From NCBI GenBank assembly GCA_046350555.1, contig JAXMAF010000010.1, positions 124,001 through 188,000 on the forward strand: a stretch of 64,000 nt of DNA. The letters run 5' to 3'. Under the pieces are notes generated by a model. That model was not told the DNA's origin. It searched no databases and was given only the letters and a program-made list of their open reading frames with translations. Each line of letters begins with the position of its first letter. Positions within the stretch are counted from its first letter, which is position 1. Both the position numbers and the translations under genes were made by a program. Source of the stretch: JAXMAF01 sp046350555. GTDB lineage: Bacteria > Planctomycetota > Phycisphaerae > Phycisphaerales > SM1A02. Shown here piece by piece: positions 25,350 through 34,377 of the stretch.

Positions 25350-27596
25350 GTGACGTTCCTGGCTCCGTGGGCCCTCGGCGCAGCGCTCGCGGCGGGCGTG
25401 CCGGCGCTGATCGTCCTCTACATGCTGAAGCTGCGGCGACGGCCTGAACCGATCGCCAGCACGCTGCTGTGGCGCAAGAGCGTCGAGGATCTCGTCGCCA
25501 ACGCGCCGTTCCAGCGCTTGCGCTGGTCCGCGCTGCTCGTGCTCCAGTTGCTGGCCATCGCCGCGATCGCCGCGGGGCTTGGCCGCCCCGCGTCGCGCGA
25601 CGCGGACGCCGTGCGCGGACGCGTCATCGTGCTCATCGATCGCAGCGCGTCGATGAACGCGACCGTGCCGTCCCCGCTCGATGCGGCGCGGCGCGGCGCG
25701 GATGCGGCCGCGTCGGGCGCGCGGACGCGGCTCGACCTCGCCAGGGAGCGCGTCCATCGGCTGATCGACCGTCTTGGCGCCGACGACGTCGGCTCGCAGA
25801 TGATGATCGTCGCGTTCGCCCGCGAGCCGCGGCTCCTGAGCGGCTTCGAGCGCAGCCGCGCACGGCTGCGCGACGCGCTCGACTCGATGACGCCGACCGA
25901 CGAGGAGGCCGACCTCGGCGCCGCGCTGCATCTGGTCGAGGGTTTCGCCCGGCAGGGCGAGGGAAGCGACGGGGGCGGCGCGCCCGACGATCCGCTGCCG
26001 GCGGTCGTCGTCGTCAGCGACGGCGGCGTGATGCCTCCCGCGGATGGTCCCGGCTTCGCCGTCGCGGCATCGTCGGTCACGTTCGACGTTATCGAGCCGC
26101 GGCTGCGCCCGGGCGTCGGCTCGCCGGCCACCGGCACCGCGAGGACGACGCCCGCTCCGGCGCCGGTCGGCGCATCGACCCCGGGCGCGGGGACGGTGGA
26201 GCCCTCGAACCTCCCGGACAATCTCGGCATCGTCGCGCTCGCCGCCGAGCGCAGCTATGGCGATCCGGCGATCGTGACCCTCTTCGCGAGGCTGGCGAAC
26301 GCCGGATCGGCTCCGGTCGAGACCGTCGTCACCGTGCGCCAGGACGATCGCGCGGTGGTCCGCAGGAACGTCCTCGTTCCCGCGGCCACCGAAGCGGCGC
26401 TGGGGGAAGCGACGGTCCTCGAACGGCTTGAATCGCCGGGCCGCGCGGTGCTGGTGGTGAGCCACGCGCATGCGGATCTCCTCTCCGACGACGACGTCGC
26501 CGCTGCGCTCCTGCCCGCGCCGCGGGCGCTGCGCATCGCGCTCGTCACCGATGGTTCGCCGAGCGATCCGTTCCTGCGGAGGCTGCTCGTCGACGCGACG
26601 ACCGACCCCGCCTCCGTGGACTCGACGCCCGGCGCGTCCATTCCGGCGGGCGCGTCCGCCAGCGAACCCGCCGGGCGCGGCGACGTTGGCTCGGGCACCG
26701 CGGTCGGCACCCTCGGCGCGGGCGTGGTGCACGAGCTCGCGCTGGACGCGTATCTCGCCTCGCCGCCAGCGGTCGACCTGGTCGTCTTCGATCGCGTCGC
26801 GCCACCGAGGCTGCCGGGTGTTCCATCGCTCACCATCGGCCGCGCCGCCGGCCCGCCCCTCGCGCCCGGCGGGCGGGCCCCGCGACGGGCGATGGGATGG
26901 GACCGCCAGCATCCACTCCTCCGCCACGTCGACCTCGACGACCTGGTCTACAACGCCGCCGGGTTCCGCCTCTCGGACGAGTGGACGGCGCTCGCCCAGG
27001 GCCGCGATGGAGCGATCGTCGCGATCACGTCGCAGCGCGGCGCGCGGCATGCGGCGATCGCCTTTGCGCTGCCCCAGAGCAACCTGCCGGTCCTGCCGAC
27101 GTTTCCGGTGCTCGTGCAGAACGCGCTCGATCATCTCGCCGCGGCCGGCGCCGGGCAGACGGCACGCATCGTGCGCCCCGGCGATCCGGTCGTGGTCGCG
27201 CCGCGGCCCGGAGTCGCCTCGATCGTCGTCGGCGCCAGCGGTCCGTCGCCGGCGGTGACCGTGGCCGTTGCGCCCGACGGCCAGCCGGTGGCGCTGCCGC
27301 GTTTCGAGCGCGTCGGCGTGCGCACGCTCTCGAGTGCCGCGCCGCCCGAGGACGTCGTCGCGGTCAGCATGTTGAGCGAGCTCGAGACCGACGTGCGCCG
27401 GCGCGAGGCGCCGCTGATCGTCTCGTCGACGCCGGGCGGTGCGCGCACGGCGATCGCGGTCGAGAGCGAGCGCTGGCCGTGGGCGGTGCTCGCGGCGCTG
27501 GGCGTCCTCGCGCTGGAGTGGGTCGTGTACACGGCTCGCGCCGGGGGAAGGTTCCTGAGCGCTCCGTGGCGCCCGCCGGGCGCGCACCAGCCCTGA
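25350..27596 (+). CDS. BatA-like protein with VWA domain
   Basis: A 748-residue membrane protein. The N-terminus FLAPWALGAALAAGVPALIV and LRRRPEPIASTLLWRK form the BatA/aerotolerance-regulator N-terminal domain (PF07584) with a first membrane helix; a second helix follows (LLVLQLLAIAAIAAGLGRPA). A von Willebrand A domain begins at VIVLIDRSASM (MIDAS DxSxS, residue about 93). A long extracytoplasmic part follows, and one C-terminal helix (AVLAALGVLALEWVVYTA) precedes a short basic tail. Such proteins are common in planctomycetes beside MoxR ATPases and DUF58 genes; neither is in this window. The start is a GTG at 25350. The role is probably in envelope stress or complex assembly, but unproven. 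Confidence 0.82.
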   Translation: MTFLAPWALGAALAAGVPALIVLYMLKLRRRPEPIASTLLWRKSVEDLVANAPFQRLRWSALLVLQLLAIAAIAAGLGRPASRDADAVRGRVIVLIDRSASMNATVPSPLDAARRGADAAASGARTRLDLARERVHRLIDRLGADDVGSQMMIVAFAREPRLLSGFERSRARLRDALDSMTPTDEEADLGAALHLVEGFARQGEGSDGGGAPDDPLPAVVVVSDGGVMPPADGPGFAVAASSVTFDVIEPRLRPGVGSPATGTARTTPAPAPVGASTPGAGTVEPSNLPDNLGIVALAAERSYGDPAIVTLFARLANAGSAPVETVVTVRQDDRAVVRRNVLVPAATEAALGEATVLERLESPGRAVLVVSHAHADLLSDDDVAAALLPAPRALRIALVTDGSPSDPFLRRLLVDATTDPASVDSTPGASIPAGASASEPAGRGDVGSGTAVGTLGAGVVHELALDAYLASPPAVDLVVFDRVAPPRLPGVPSLTIGRAAGPPLAPGGRAPRRAMGWDRQHPLLRHVDLDDLVYNAAGFRLSDEWTALAQGRDGAIVAITSQRGARHAAIAFALPQSNLPVLPTFPVLVQNALDHLAAAGAGQTARIVRPGDPVVVAPRPGVASIVVGASGPSPAVTVAVAPDGQPVALPRFERVGVRTLSSAAPPEDVVAVSMLSELETDVRRREAPLIVSSTPGGARTAIAVESERWPWAVLAALGVLALEWVVYTARAGGRFLSAPWRPPGAHQP

Positions 27597-27603
27597 TGCG
27601 CGG

Positions 27604-27631
27604 CGCCGGGCGGGACCCGCGCCGCCCGGCG
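27604..27631 (+). terminator. Perfect hairpin after the BatA-like gene
   Basis: CGCCGGGCGG and CCGCCCGGCG form a perfect 10-bp GC stem with an 8-nt loop, starting 7 bp after the stop codon. No T-tract, but strength and position suit transcription termination. Confidence 0.5.
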
Positions 27632-27693
27632 TGCGGATCGCCCCGTGTGGTTATCCTCGTCGGCCCGTCCGCTCGGACGAGGAGTCGTCGACC

Positions 27694-28749
27694 ATGCCTT
27701 CCATACTCGCCGCCGCATCGTTGCTTGTCGCCTTCGGAACCATCGCGCAGTCGCCGTCGGAGGCGACCTCGGCCGAGGCGGCGGCGAGCGCGGCCCTCGG
27801 CGAGACCGCCGGTGGTGCGGCGAGCGCCGCATCCGCGACGCTCGATCCAGCCGCCGAGGAGAACAGGTCCAACTCGCTCCTGGCGCCGCCGCCGGCGGGG
27901 ATGAAGGTCGCGTCGATCCTCGCGGGCGGCGGCGGCTACCAGTTCAAGACCGATCTCTCCAACGGCGGCTCGCTCGCGCTCACGCGACTCGCGGCGGGCA
28001 CGCAGGTGCGCGTCGCATTCACCGATCAGTTCTCGCTCGGCCTGAACTTCGGATTCCGCTACGACGACTACGACTGGGGAGGCGACGTCTTCCCTGCGGT
28101 GACGCCACCGTCGGGCGGATCTCTCGCTCCGTGGGGCAGCATCTACACGGTCGGCATCGGCGCGATCATGAACTGGCAATTGGACGAGCGGTGGACGCTC
28201 AGCGCCGGCCCGCTCTTCCAGTTCTCGGGCGAGTCGGACGTCGACGCCGGCGACGCATTCAGCGGTGGCGGCATCGTCGGCGCGGCGTACCGCTTCGACG
28301 ACGACCTCCTTGTCGGCGGTGGTGTCGGCGTGCTCACGCGCATCGAGGACGATCCACTCGTCTTCCCCCAGATCGTGCTCGATTGGCGCATCAACGACCG
28401 GTTCCGGCTGACCACCCAGGGCGGCCCGACCGCGGTCGTTCGACAAGGGATCGAGCTCGTCTACACGCCGGCCAAGCCGCTCGAGTTCGCGCTCGGAGGT
28501 CGAGCCGAATACCTGCGGTTCCGTCTCGGCGGCCAGGACGTCGCGCCCGATGGCATCGGCGAGGAGCAGAGCTATCCGCTCTGGCTGCGCGCCGGTTGGA
28601 GGCCGCTGCCCCAGCTTCGCGTGGACGTCTACGCGGGCGTCACGATCTGGAGCGAGTTCAAGCTCAGCGACAGTTCCGGCGGCGTGCTCGGCAAGGACAC
28701 GCTCGATCCGGCGCCATTCGTCGCCGCGTACGTGAGCTGGACGTTCTGA
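27694..28749 (+). CDS. Outer-membrane beta-barrel protein (DUF6268-like)
   Basis: Exported protein of 351 aa with an N-terminal signal segment (ILAAASLLVAFGTIAQS). A short Ala/Ser/Glu-rich linker follows, and then alternating aromatic/hydrophobic strands typical of an outer-membrane barrel, for example TQVRVAFTDQFSLGLNFGF, LEFALGGRAEYLRFRLGG and LRVDVYAGVTIWSEF. The chain ends in the aromatic terminus AYVSWTF expected for BAM-assembled barrels. The pattern fits the DUF6268 group of planctomycete outer-membrane proteins; the transported substance, if any, is unknown. ATG 27694 has GAGGAG about 12 bases upstream. Convergent with the PqiB-like gene and separated from it by a strong hairpin. Confidence 0.78.
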   Translation: MPSILAAASLLVAFGTIAQSPSEATSAEAAASAALGETAGGAASAASATLDPAAEENRSNSLLAPPPAGMKVASILAGGGGYQFKTDLSNGGSLALTRLAAGTQVRVAFTDQFSLGLNFGFRYDDYDWGGDVFPAVTPPSGGSLAPWGSIYTVGIGAIMNWQLDERWTLSAGPLFQFSGESDVDAGDAFSGGGIVGAAYRFDDDLLVGGGVGVLTRIEDDPLVFPQIVLDWRINDRFRLTTQGGPTAVVRQGIELVYTPAKPLEFALGGRAEYLRFRLGGQDVAPDGIGEEQSYPLWLRAGWRPLPQLRVDVYAGVTIWSEFKLSDSSGGVLGKDTLDPAPFVAAYVSWTF

Positions 28750-28779
28750 CGACGCGCGCCCGACTTTGGCGCGGTCGTC
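28748..28779. terminator. Strong bidirectional hairpin between convergent genes
   Basis: GACGAC-G-CGCGCC and GGCGCG-GTCGTC pair as a 12-bp stem with a single bulged G around the loop CGACTTT. It starts within the barrel gene's stop codon and lies 20 bp from the end of the convergent PqiB-like gene, the expected place for a shared terminator. Confidence 0.65.
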
Positions 28780-28798
28780 GATTCCACTGCGGAGGCGA

Positions 28799-30400
28799 TC
28801 ACTTCGTGGCGTCGGTCGCGGGCGCCGTCGTCGATTCCTCGACGGCCGCGACCACGACCGCCGGAAGCGGGCGCACGAACCATGAATCGCCTCGGCTGCG
28901 CTCGAGCAGGCCGATGACCGCGCCGTCGCTGCGCGCCGCGACGACGGCGCCATCCAGCGCTTCATCGAGCGGAACGCCCGGATCGACGCGCCAGCCCGTC
29001 TCCTCGACGCGCAGCCGACCCGGTGCGAGTGCCACGGGGCGGGCCAGCCCCGTCATGATCGCGCAGTCCTCAGGACCCGCCGGCGAGCGCAGGCGTTCGG
29101 TCCCCGCGGCGGAGCCGGGGATGTCGAGCAGGAGCACGAAGGCGTTGCCGGCGATGGAGCCGGGCGGCCACGCCGCCGCATCGCCATCGATGGCCAGGGC
29201 GATCGATCCGTCGTGCGCGCCCTTAGGCGCCGCGACGACCCACGCAGGCGCGAGCAAGCCGCGGCGCGTCGGCAGCGCCCAGCCGGCGCGCGACTTGTCG
29301 CGCGCGAAGATCGACCCTTCCGTCCACGAGAGCGCGACGGTCACCGTTCGCGGTTCCGGCACGCCCGGCGGAAGCAGGGCGCTGCCGATCACGACCTGTG
29401 GCCGCCAGCGCAGCCACTGCTCCTCGGCGCGCTCGTCCGCGCGGAAGCGGGCGCCGTCGACCGCCGCTGCGCCGGCGTCGGGGGGCGTGGCCAGCGCGAG
29501 TCCGCCTCGCAGCAGCGTCTCGGGCGAGTCGACCGCCGCGGTCACGCCCTTGAGTCCCACGCCGACCTCGATGCCGCCCGCGTCCCAGAAGCGCGTTCGC
29601 TCGCGCACGAGGGCCGCGTACGGCGCATCGATGTGCACGGCGCACTCCACGCTGCACGCGTCGCTGGCGAGATCGACCGACTCGACGACACCCACCTGCA
29701 CCTGGCGGTAGATCACGGGCGTGCCCGGCGCCAGCGAACCGCGCCGCGACAGCTCGACCACGATGGAAAGGTTGCCCGGGCGACGCTCCGTCACGATGGG
29801 CGCCGCATCGAGGCCGACGAAGGTCGTCTGAAGCGCACGTGGGAGTCCGGGATCGGCCGGCGGCAGGACCTCGACATAGCGGGCGCCGACGATGGTGTCG
29901 AGGCCGGCGATGCGCCGAAGCCCGATCTCCGGGCGCACGAGCCAGAAGCGGCTTCCCGCCCGCGCCAGCGCGTCGGCCTCGCGGCGCATCGAGAGCGTCA
30001 CGACGACGGCGTCGGCGCCCGGCGTCAGCGCGACGTCGCGGACCGAGCCGACGACGATCCCGCGATGCTTCACCGGGTCGCCCGGCGCGATGCCGTGACC
30101 CTGCTCGAACGAGACGGCGATGCGGATTCCCCGCTCCTGCCACGCGTGCCAGCCCGCATAGGCCGCGACGAGGACGGCCGCGAACGGGACGAGCCAGAGC
30201 AGGGCGCCGCGACGAGGTGGGAGGGAGATGGCCGTCGGCAGCGCGTCGGGCGCCACATGCACCCGCGAACCCGTCGAGGTCTCCGCGGCCACGTTCGCGA
30301 CCGCGCCGGGCGCGCCATCCCGCGCCGTCGTCGGCGCCGCGGCGTGCGCCGGCGCGGGCGCCTCGTGCGGCGCGCCGCCGGGTGGAGTCGGATCGCTCAT
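28799..30400 (-). CDS. pqiB: PqiB-like MCE-domain protein
   Basis: A 533-residue inner-membrane-anchored MCE protein. Residues 1-55 are disordered. One membrane helix (GALLWLVPFAAVLVAAYAGW) is followed by MCE domains: the first with SFEQGHGIAPGDPVKHRGIV, and the second with VELSRRGSLAPGTPVIYRQV. A third, degenerate repeat lies near residue 400. MCE proteins such as PqiB form periplasm-spanning hexameric tubes for lipid movement between membranes. The ATG at 30400 overlaps the stop of the PqiA-like gene (ATGA), the normal pqiAB order. A PqiC homologue is not seen here. Confidence 0.85.
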   Translation of the reverse strand: MSDPTPPGGAPHEAPAPAHAAAPTTARDGAPGAVANVAAETSTGSRVHVAPDALPTAISLPPRRGALLWLVPFAAVLVAAYAGWHAWQERGIRIAVSFEQGHGIAPGDPVKHRGIVVGSVRDVALTPGADAVVVTLSMRREADALARAGSRFWLVRPEIGLRRIAGLDTIVGARYVEVLPPADPGLPRALQTTFVGLDAAPIVTERRPGNLSIVVELSRRGSLAPGTPVIYRQVQVGVVESVDLASDACSVECAVHIDAPYAALVRERTRFWDAGGIEVGVGLKGVTAAVDSPETLLRGGLALATPPDAGAAAVDGARFRADERAEEQWLRWRPQVVIGSALLPPGVPEPRTVTVALSWTEGSIFARDKSRAGWALPTRRGLLAPAWVVAAPKGAHDGSIALAIDGDAAAWPPGSIAGNAFVLLLDIPGSAAGTERLRSPAGPEDCAIMTGLARPVALAPGRLRVEETGWRVDPGVPLDEALDGAVVAARSDGAVIGLLERSRGDSWFVRPLPAVVVAAVEESTTAPATDATK

Positions 30401-31023
30401 CGGGTCGCCTCCGCGCCCGGACCGAAGACGATGCGGGGGTCGAAGGACATCGACGCGAAGAGGCTCAGCGCGACGCACGCCACGAAGACGACGGCGCCGA
30501 CACCGACGTGGATCTGCACGAGATCGCCGAGCTTGACGAGCGCGGCGAGCATGGCCACCAGCAGCACGTCGAGCATTCCCCAGCGGCCGGTGCCTTCGAT
30601 GAAGCGGTACATCCGTCCCGCGGCGCGGCCCTCGATGCGGCGCGCGCCCACGAGCACCAGCAGGCCGGTCAGCTTGACCAGCGGCACGATCACGGAACAG
30701 ACGAGCACCAGCAATCCAAGGGCGATCTCCCCGCCGAGCAGCAGATCGACGCCGCCGCCGAGGATCCCGGCCTCGTGCACGTGGCCGAATCGCTCGACGC
30801 CCATGACGGGTAGTCCGACGGCGAGCGGATAGAGCACCAGCGCCGCGATGGCGAACGCCCGGACGCGCCGGCGCGCCAGGTCCAGGTCCATCGGTCCGTG
30901 AAGCGCCGCGCCGCAGCGGACGCAGGCGAATCGCGCATGGCGAGCCGTCGCGGTGCCAGGCAAGGCCTGTCGCAGGAGGCAGCAGGGGCATGTGGCGATG
31001 CACGGCGCCGTCGACGCTGACAT
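30397..31023 (-). CDS. pqiA: PqiA-like inner-membrane protein
   Basis: A 208-residue protein with a rubredoxin-like double-cysteine N-terminus (CIATCPCC and CVRCGAAL) followed by four membrane helices. PqiA signatures in the membrane part are YPLAVGLPVMGVERFGH, ALGLLVLVCSVIVPLVKL and FIEGTGRWGMLDVLLVAML. Escherichia coli PqiA has two such modules; this protein has one, as in PqiA/YebS single-domain variants. It is the first gene of the pair, with a 4-bp overlap into the PqiB-like gene. Together they probably form an inter-membrane lipid transport unit. Confidence 0.85.
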   Translation of the reverse strand: MSASTAPCIATCPCCLLRQALPGTATARHARFACVRCGAALHGPMDLDLARRRVRAFAIAALVLYPLAVGLPVMGVERFGHVHEAGILGGGVDLLLGGEIALGLLVLVCSVIVPLVKLTGLLVLVGARRIEGRAAGRMYRFIEGTGRWGMLDVLLVAMLAALVKLGDLVQIHVGVGAVVFVACVALSLFASMSFDPRIVFGPGAEATR

Positions 31024-31044
31024 GGAGGCAATCGTATCGACCCG

Positions 31045-31082
31045 CGGCGCGCCGGCCGCGGCCGAGATTGCCCGGCGCGCCG
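31045..31082 (-). terminator. Hairpin downstream of the protein kinase gene
   Basis: CGGCGCGCCGG and CCGGCGCGCCG form an 11-bp stem with a 16-nt loop, between the kinase stop (31125) and the pqiA start (31023). The two arms are also self-complementary. Likely terminator by position. Confidence 0.45.
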
Positions 31083-31124
31083 GTGCGCCGCGCGAACGAG
31101 GCCCGGCCGGCCCCCGCCTCGTGC

Positions 31125-32006
31125 TCAGAAGACCGTGTCCTCGTCAGGCGGCGTCGACTCGTTCGGCGCGTCGAGCAGGTCGCGGATGAGCTCGAGCCGA
31201 TTCACGACCAGCTCCATCGACTCGGGCCGGTCGCGCTCGTCGGGCCTCACGCAGTCGAGGATCTGCTGCGAGAGCAGCTTGTGAATCCGCGGATTCCTCA
31301 CGTGCGGCGGCACCGGCGCCTCGATCCGCTCGGCGTCGATGGCGCCGGAATAGAGCCCGTCGCGATCGTCCTTCGGCGGCAGCGAGGTCGGGATCACCTC
31401 GCCGACCAGGATCCAGTACATCGTCGCGCCGAGGTTGTAGATGTCCGTCCGAGGCGTGATCTCGCCGCGGTGCGCCTGCTCCGGCGCCATGTAGCCGGGC
31501 GTGCCCTGGATGCGCTTCTTCACGGTTCCGATCGAGCACGCCTGGCCGAGGTCGATGATCTTCACGACGCCGTCATCGCCCACGAGGATGTTCGTCGGCT
31601 TGATGTCGGCGTGGACGTAGCCGCGGCTGTGCATGTGGGCGAGGCCGCGCGCCGTCTGGATGAAGATCTCGACGGCCTGGCGCTGGCTCTTGGGCAGGCG
31701 TTGATCGATGCTCGCCGCATCCACGAGCTCCATGAGCAGCGCGATCTCCGTGACCTTGAAGAGCTTGCGGCTCTTGATGAGCTTGTGCGTCGCCCGAATG
31801 TTCGGATGGCGCAGCTTGCTTCCGACGTGGTGCTCGGTCTCCACCTGTTCGATGAAGCGCTGGTCCTTCTCCGTGTGCTTGACGACGTGCTTGAGCGCCC
31901 AGACCTGCTTGCTCTTCGGATCCTGCACGGCATAGAGCTCCGACGCGGCACCAGTGCCGATCTTGGCGAGGACTCGATAGCCAAACAGCAGGGTTCCCGT
32001 GGTCAT
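31125..32006 (-). CDS. Small serine/threonine protein kinase with variant HAD and DLG motifs
   Basis: A 293-aa protein that is only a kinase domain, with no membrane segment. The glycine loop is KIGTGAASELY (residues 16-26), the ATP lysine is in VWALKH (Lys39), and the helix C glutamate lies in QVETEHHV. The catalytic loop reads VHADIKPTNILV (residues 131-142), with Ala in place of the usual Arg of HRD, so it is a non-RD kinase. The metal-binding motif is DLG (152-154) in place of DFG. GTPGYMAPEQA is normal, so activity is plausible. The start at 32006 directly precedes the fold; the frame is open to 32279 through element copy D. Confidence 0.85.
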   Translation of the reverse strand: MTTGTLLFGYRVLAKIGTGAASELYAVQDPKSKQVWALKHVVKHTEKDQRFIEQVETEHHVGSKLRHPNIRATHKLIKSRKLFKVTEIALLMELVDAASIDQRLPKSQRQAVEIFIQTARGLAHMHSRGYVHADIKPTNILVGDDGVVKIIDLGQACSIGTVKKRIQGTPGYMAPEQAHRGEITPRTDIYNLGATMYWILVGEVIPTSLPPKDDRDGLYSGAIDAERIEAPVPPHVRNPRIHKLLSQQILDCVRPDERDRPESMELVVNRLELIRDLLDAPNESTPPDEDTVF

Positions 32007-32189
32007 GCAAGGCGTGCGAGGTGGGCGCGGTTGGAGCCGCCGAAACATGAAAACGGTTCTGGAAAGACCGAGGTTGGCATGATAGACGACTTCCTGCGCA
32101 TCGGTCGCGGCATGAGGCGCATGACGCACACGAAGTGCATGAGGTGCGCCCGCCGGCTCGGAGCGGGCGTGCGGCCGGGCCCCGCACCC

Positions 32190-32267
32190 GCGTCCCGGCC
32201 CATGGCTCCCGCGCTCCGCCACGGGCCGCAACGGGTCGAACGCGTGGAGGTCCGCTGGAATCCGTGT
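32190..32267 (-). repeat. Dispersed 105-bp element, copy D (reverse, degenerate and partial)
   Basis: The outer left end is well kept (minus strand ACGGATTCCAGCGGACCTCC and CGTTCGACCCG); the central and right parts are weak. It lies in the 409-bp gap between the kinase start and the amidase end, where I see nothing else. Confidence 0.6.
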
Positions 32268-32415
32268 TCGTCGTGGCACCGACCGCAGGCCCGGGACGTC
32301 GGTGGGTCCGGGGGTCGGCGGTGGCGGAGCGTGGTCGGTGCCGGCGTGCGCTGCAACAGGCCGTCGCCTGCGCGTGCACGGGCCGCGTCGGGCGTCACCG
32401 TCGCCGGTGCGGCGC

Positions 32416-33069
32416 CTACCGCCAGAGCTGCGACTCGAACTCGGCGACCGGGAAGAAGCGGCCCGGGCTTGTCGTCGACGCGACGTCGGAATGCAGGTGC
32501 ACCTCGGTCGCGGGAATTCCCAGCGTCTGCTGGAGGCGCCGCACGAGCGCGACGAGTTCGCGGATCTGTCGGTCGCTGAAGGATCGTCGGTCGCCGTTGC
32601 CCACGAGGCAGATTCCGATGGAATGCTCGTTCAGCCAGGCACCCTGCGGACCCGACGCGTGCGCACCCGGCTGCTGGCGGTTCCAGCGCGGCCCGACGAA
32701 GATCGTTCCGTCGCCGAGGCCGTGCCCGTTGCCGATGATGAAGTGGTATCCCAGTCCGGCGAAGCCGTAGGAGAGATGCTCGCGCTCGATCGACTCGGCG
32801 TCCCCCGCGGGGCTTCCCGAGTGATGGATCACGATGCTCGTCCAGCGGCCGCGATCCAGGGCAGCCTCGCGCGGAGCGATCGGATCGTTCGCCGCGCCGT
32901 CCCACGATGCGGCGATCGTCTCGGATGGCGCCGACGCCGCCGCGACAAAGCCGCGCGGTCCGCCATCGCCGCCGCCTCCGCCGAGAAGCAGCAATCCGGT
33001 CACCAACGTCATCGCACCGCCGAAGGCGGCCCAGACGACACGGGTGCGACGAGAGGTTCGACGGAGCAT
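32416..33069 (-). CDS. N-acetylmuramoyl-L-alanine amidase (PGRP/amidase_2 fold), exported or membrane-anchored
   Basis: A 217-aa protein with an N-terminal membrane segment (VVWAAFGGAMTLVTGLLLLG) and a glycine stretch. The catalytic domain has the first zinc-histidine strand TSIVIHHSGSP, then GLGYHFIIGNGHGLGDG, the NEHSIGICLVGNG core and the C-terminal EVHLHSDVASTTSPGRFFP. The last motif supplies the second metal ligand; the usual cysteine ligand position before PGR is serine (TTSPGR for TxCPGR), so zinc binding may differ. Enzymes of this fold cut the MurNAc-L-Ala bond of peptidoglycan. Planctomycetes have a thin peptidoglycan, so a muropeptide-processing role is reasonable. No evident operon partners. 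Confidence 0.8.
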   Translation of the reverse strand: MLRRTSRRTRVVWAAFGGAMTLVTGLLLLGGGGGDGGPRGFVAAASAPSETIAASWDGAANDPIAPREAALDRGRWTSIVIHHSGSPAGDAESIEREHLSYGFAGLGYHFIIGNGHGLGDGTIFVGPRWNRQQPGAHASGPQGAWLNEHSIGICLVGNGDRRSFSDRQIRELVALVRRLQQTLGIPATEVHLHSDVASTTSPGRFFPVAEFESQLWR

Positions 33070-33303
33070 CGGAGGCCAGGGTTCGGCGCGGGCGATCGGT
33101 GGGTGTCGCGAGATGAACGTTCATTCCCGCCGACGTGGCGCCTTCGCGCGGAGCGCCGCGAGGCGCACCCCGCGGCGGCGACCGCGCAGTCGGAACGATA
33201 ACAGGTGTATCGGCAGGGATCGGGCCGGTCGAGAAGGATTTGTCGGCCGGAATCCGACTTTTTGCGACCACTTCGGACACCCGGCCGGGCTGGCCGCGAA
33301 CGG

Positions 33304-33525
33304 TCAGTCCGGGTTCTGCCCGAGACGGGCCCGCAAGGCGGGCTGCGGCCGACCGAAGACGTCCGGTTCCTCGGTCGGGCGGTACCGGTCGCGCATCTTG
33401 TCATGCAGCTCGAAGGGCGTTCGTGGCGTGCCTTCCGGAAAGAGCGGCTTCTGGCAGCCGACGACGCACGTTCCCGTGCCCGCGATGGCGACGATCAGCG
33501 CGCCGCGACGAACCATGCTGGACAT
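33304..33525 (-). CDS. Small lipoprotein of unknown function
   Basis: A short protein with basic n-region (MVRRG), a hydrophobic core (ALIVAIAGTG) and a lipobox-like VVGC at which signal peptidase II would cut. The mature part is only about 50 residues, beginning CQKPLFPEGTPRTPFELHD and continuing EEPDVFGRPQPALRARL. I know this pattern as a small conserved planctomycete lipoprotein without assigned role. In-frame starts at 33555 (GTG), 33537 and 33516 are alternatives; 33525 gives the most normal signal peptide. It follows the next gene closely on the same strand, so both are probably co-transcribed. Confidence 0.6.
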   Translation of the reverse strand: MSSMVRRGALIVAIAGTGTCVVGCQKPLFPEGTPRTPFELHDKMRDRYRPTEEPDVFGRPQPALRARLGQNPD

Positions 33526-33560
33526 GACGTGGGGCATGAAGGGAAGGGGAGCCACGCGAG

Positions 33561-34235
33561 TCAGAGCGAGTCGGCGGGCGACCGCCGCGCGGAGTCAGGA
33601 TACGGCGCGGCGTCGAGCGAGGCGTCGAATCGAAGCGGGCCCTCGGTCCGCAGCGTCCGACCGGTGAAAGCATCGTCGAGCGCGGCGCGCACCAGCACGG
33701 GCGAGCGCGGGTCGATCGTCGCCGAGAGGGGAACGTCGACGCTGTAGTACGAGCCCATGAAGCCGCTGACGAACGCACGCCGCCACGCGGCTGGATCGAG
33801 CGCCGCGCTCCCGACCTCGAGCTCGCTGCCGTCGGACTGGCGCTGCACGACCGTGACGACGGCGCGGCCGGCGACCTGCACGGTCCGGTCCTGACCGTCG
33901 CGCGGCTCGAGGTAGAGCCGCAGCAGGTCCGGCTTGCCGTCCTTTGACTCGTCCACCAATCCGCTGAAGCGACCGATCCTGAGCGTCGCGGCGAACGGCG
34001 CGGCGGCCATCGTCTCGGCATCGATCGTCGCCGCCGCGGGAAGCGCCTGCCGGCGCGCGGCGCCGAGCGCCGACTCGAGTTCGGCGTTGCGCCGCTCGAG
34101 CTGCGAGACTTCCTTCTGGAGCTGCTGCACCAGCTCGCGGTTGCGGTCCGCCTCGGTCGGCTTCATCGCGGTGACCGTGCAGCCCGCGGCGCCGGCGGCG
34201 AAGGCGATCGAGACGAAGCGGATGCGGCGCACCAC
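33561..34235 (-). CDS. Coiled-coil lipoprotein of unknown function
   Basis: A 224-aa protein beginning at GTG 34235 (a second GTG at 34232 is equally possible). A basic n-region and FVSIAFAAGAAGC give a lipobox-type signal. Residues about 25-65 form a coiled coil (RELVQQLQKEVSQLERRNAE). The remaining 150 residues look like a beta-sandwich (FAATLRIGRFSGLVDESKDG, SVDVPLSATIDPRSPVLVR). Phrases such as DGKPDLLRLYLEPRDGQ suggest a secreted domain related to planctomycete proteins of unknown function. It lies just upstream of the small lipoprotein and is divergent from the oxidoreductase gene. Confidence 0.65.
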   Translation of the reverse strand: MVRRIRFVSIAFAAGAAGCTVTAMKPTEADRNRELVQQLQKEVSQLERRNAELESALGAARRQALPAAATIDAETMAAAPFAATLRIGRFSGLVDESKDGKPDLLRLYLEPRDGQDRTVQVAGRAVVTVVQRQSDGSELEVGSAALDPAAWRRAFVSGFMGSYYSVDVPLSATIDPRSPVLVRAALDDAFTGRTLRTEGPLRFDASLDAAPYPDSARRSPADSL

Positions 34236-34377
34236 GCAGGTTAGGTTCTGTCTCGGCACTGCGCCGTCGACCTTGGATTGTTGCTGGAGGCCCGGGGTCG
34301 CGCCGGTAGCATGCGCCGCTTCCAGGCGTCGTGCGCCTGGCCCCTTGCATCGAGCCATGCACCTTGGAGACCGACCC

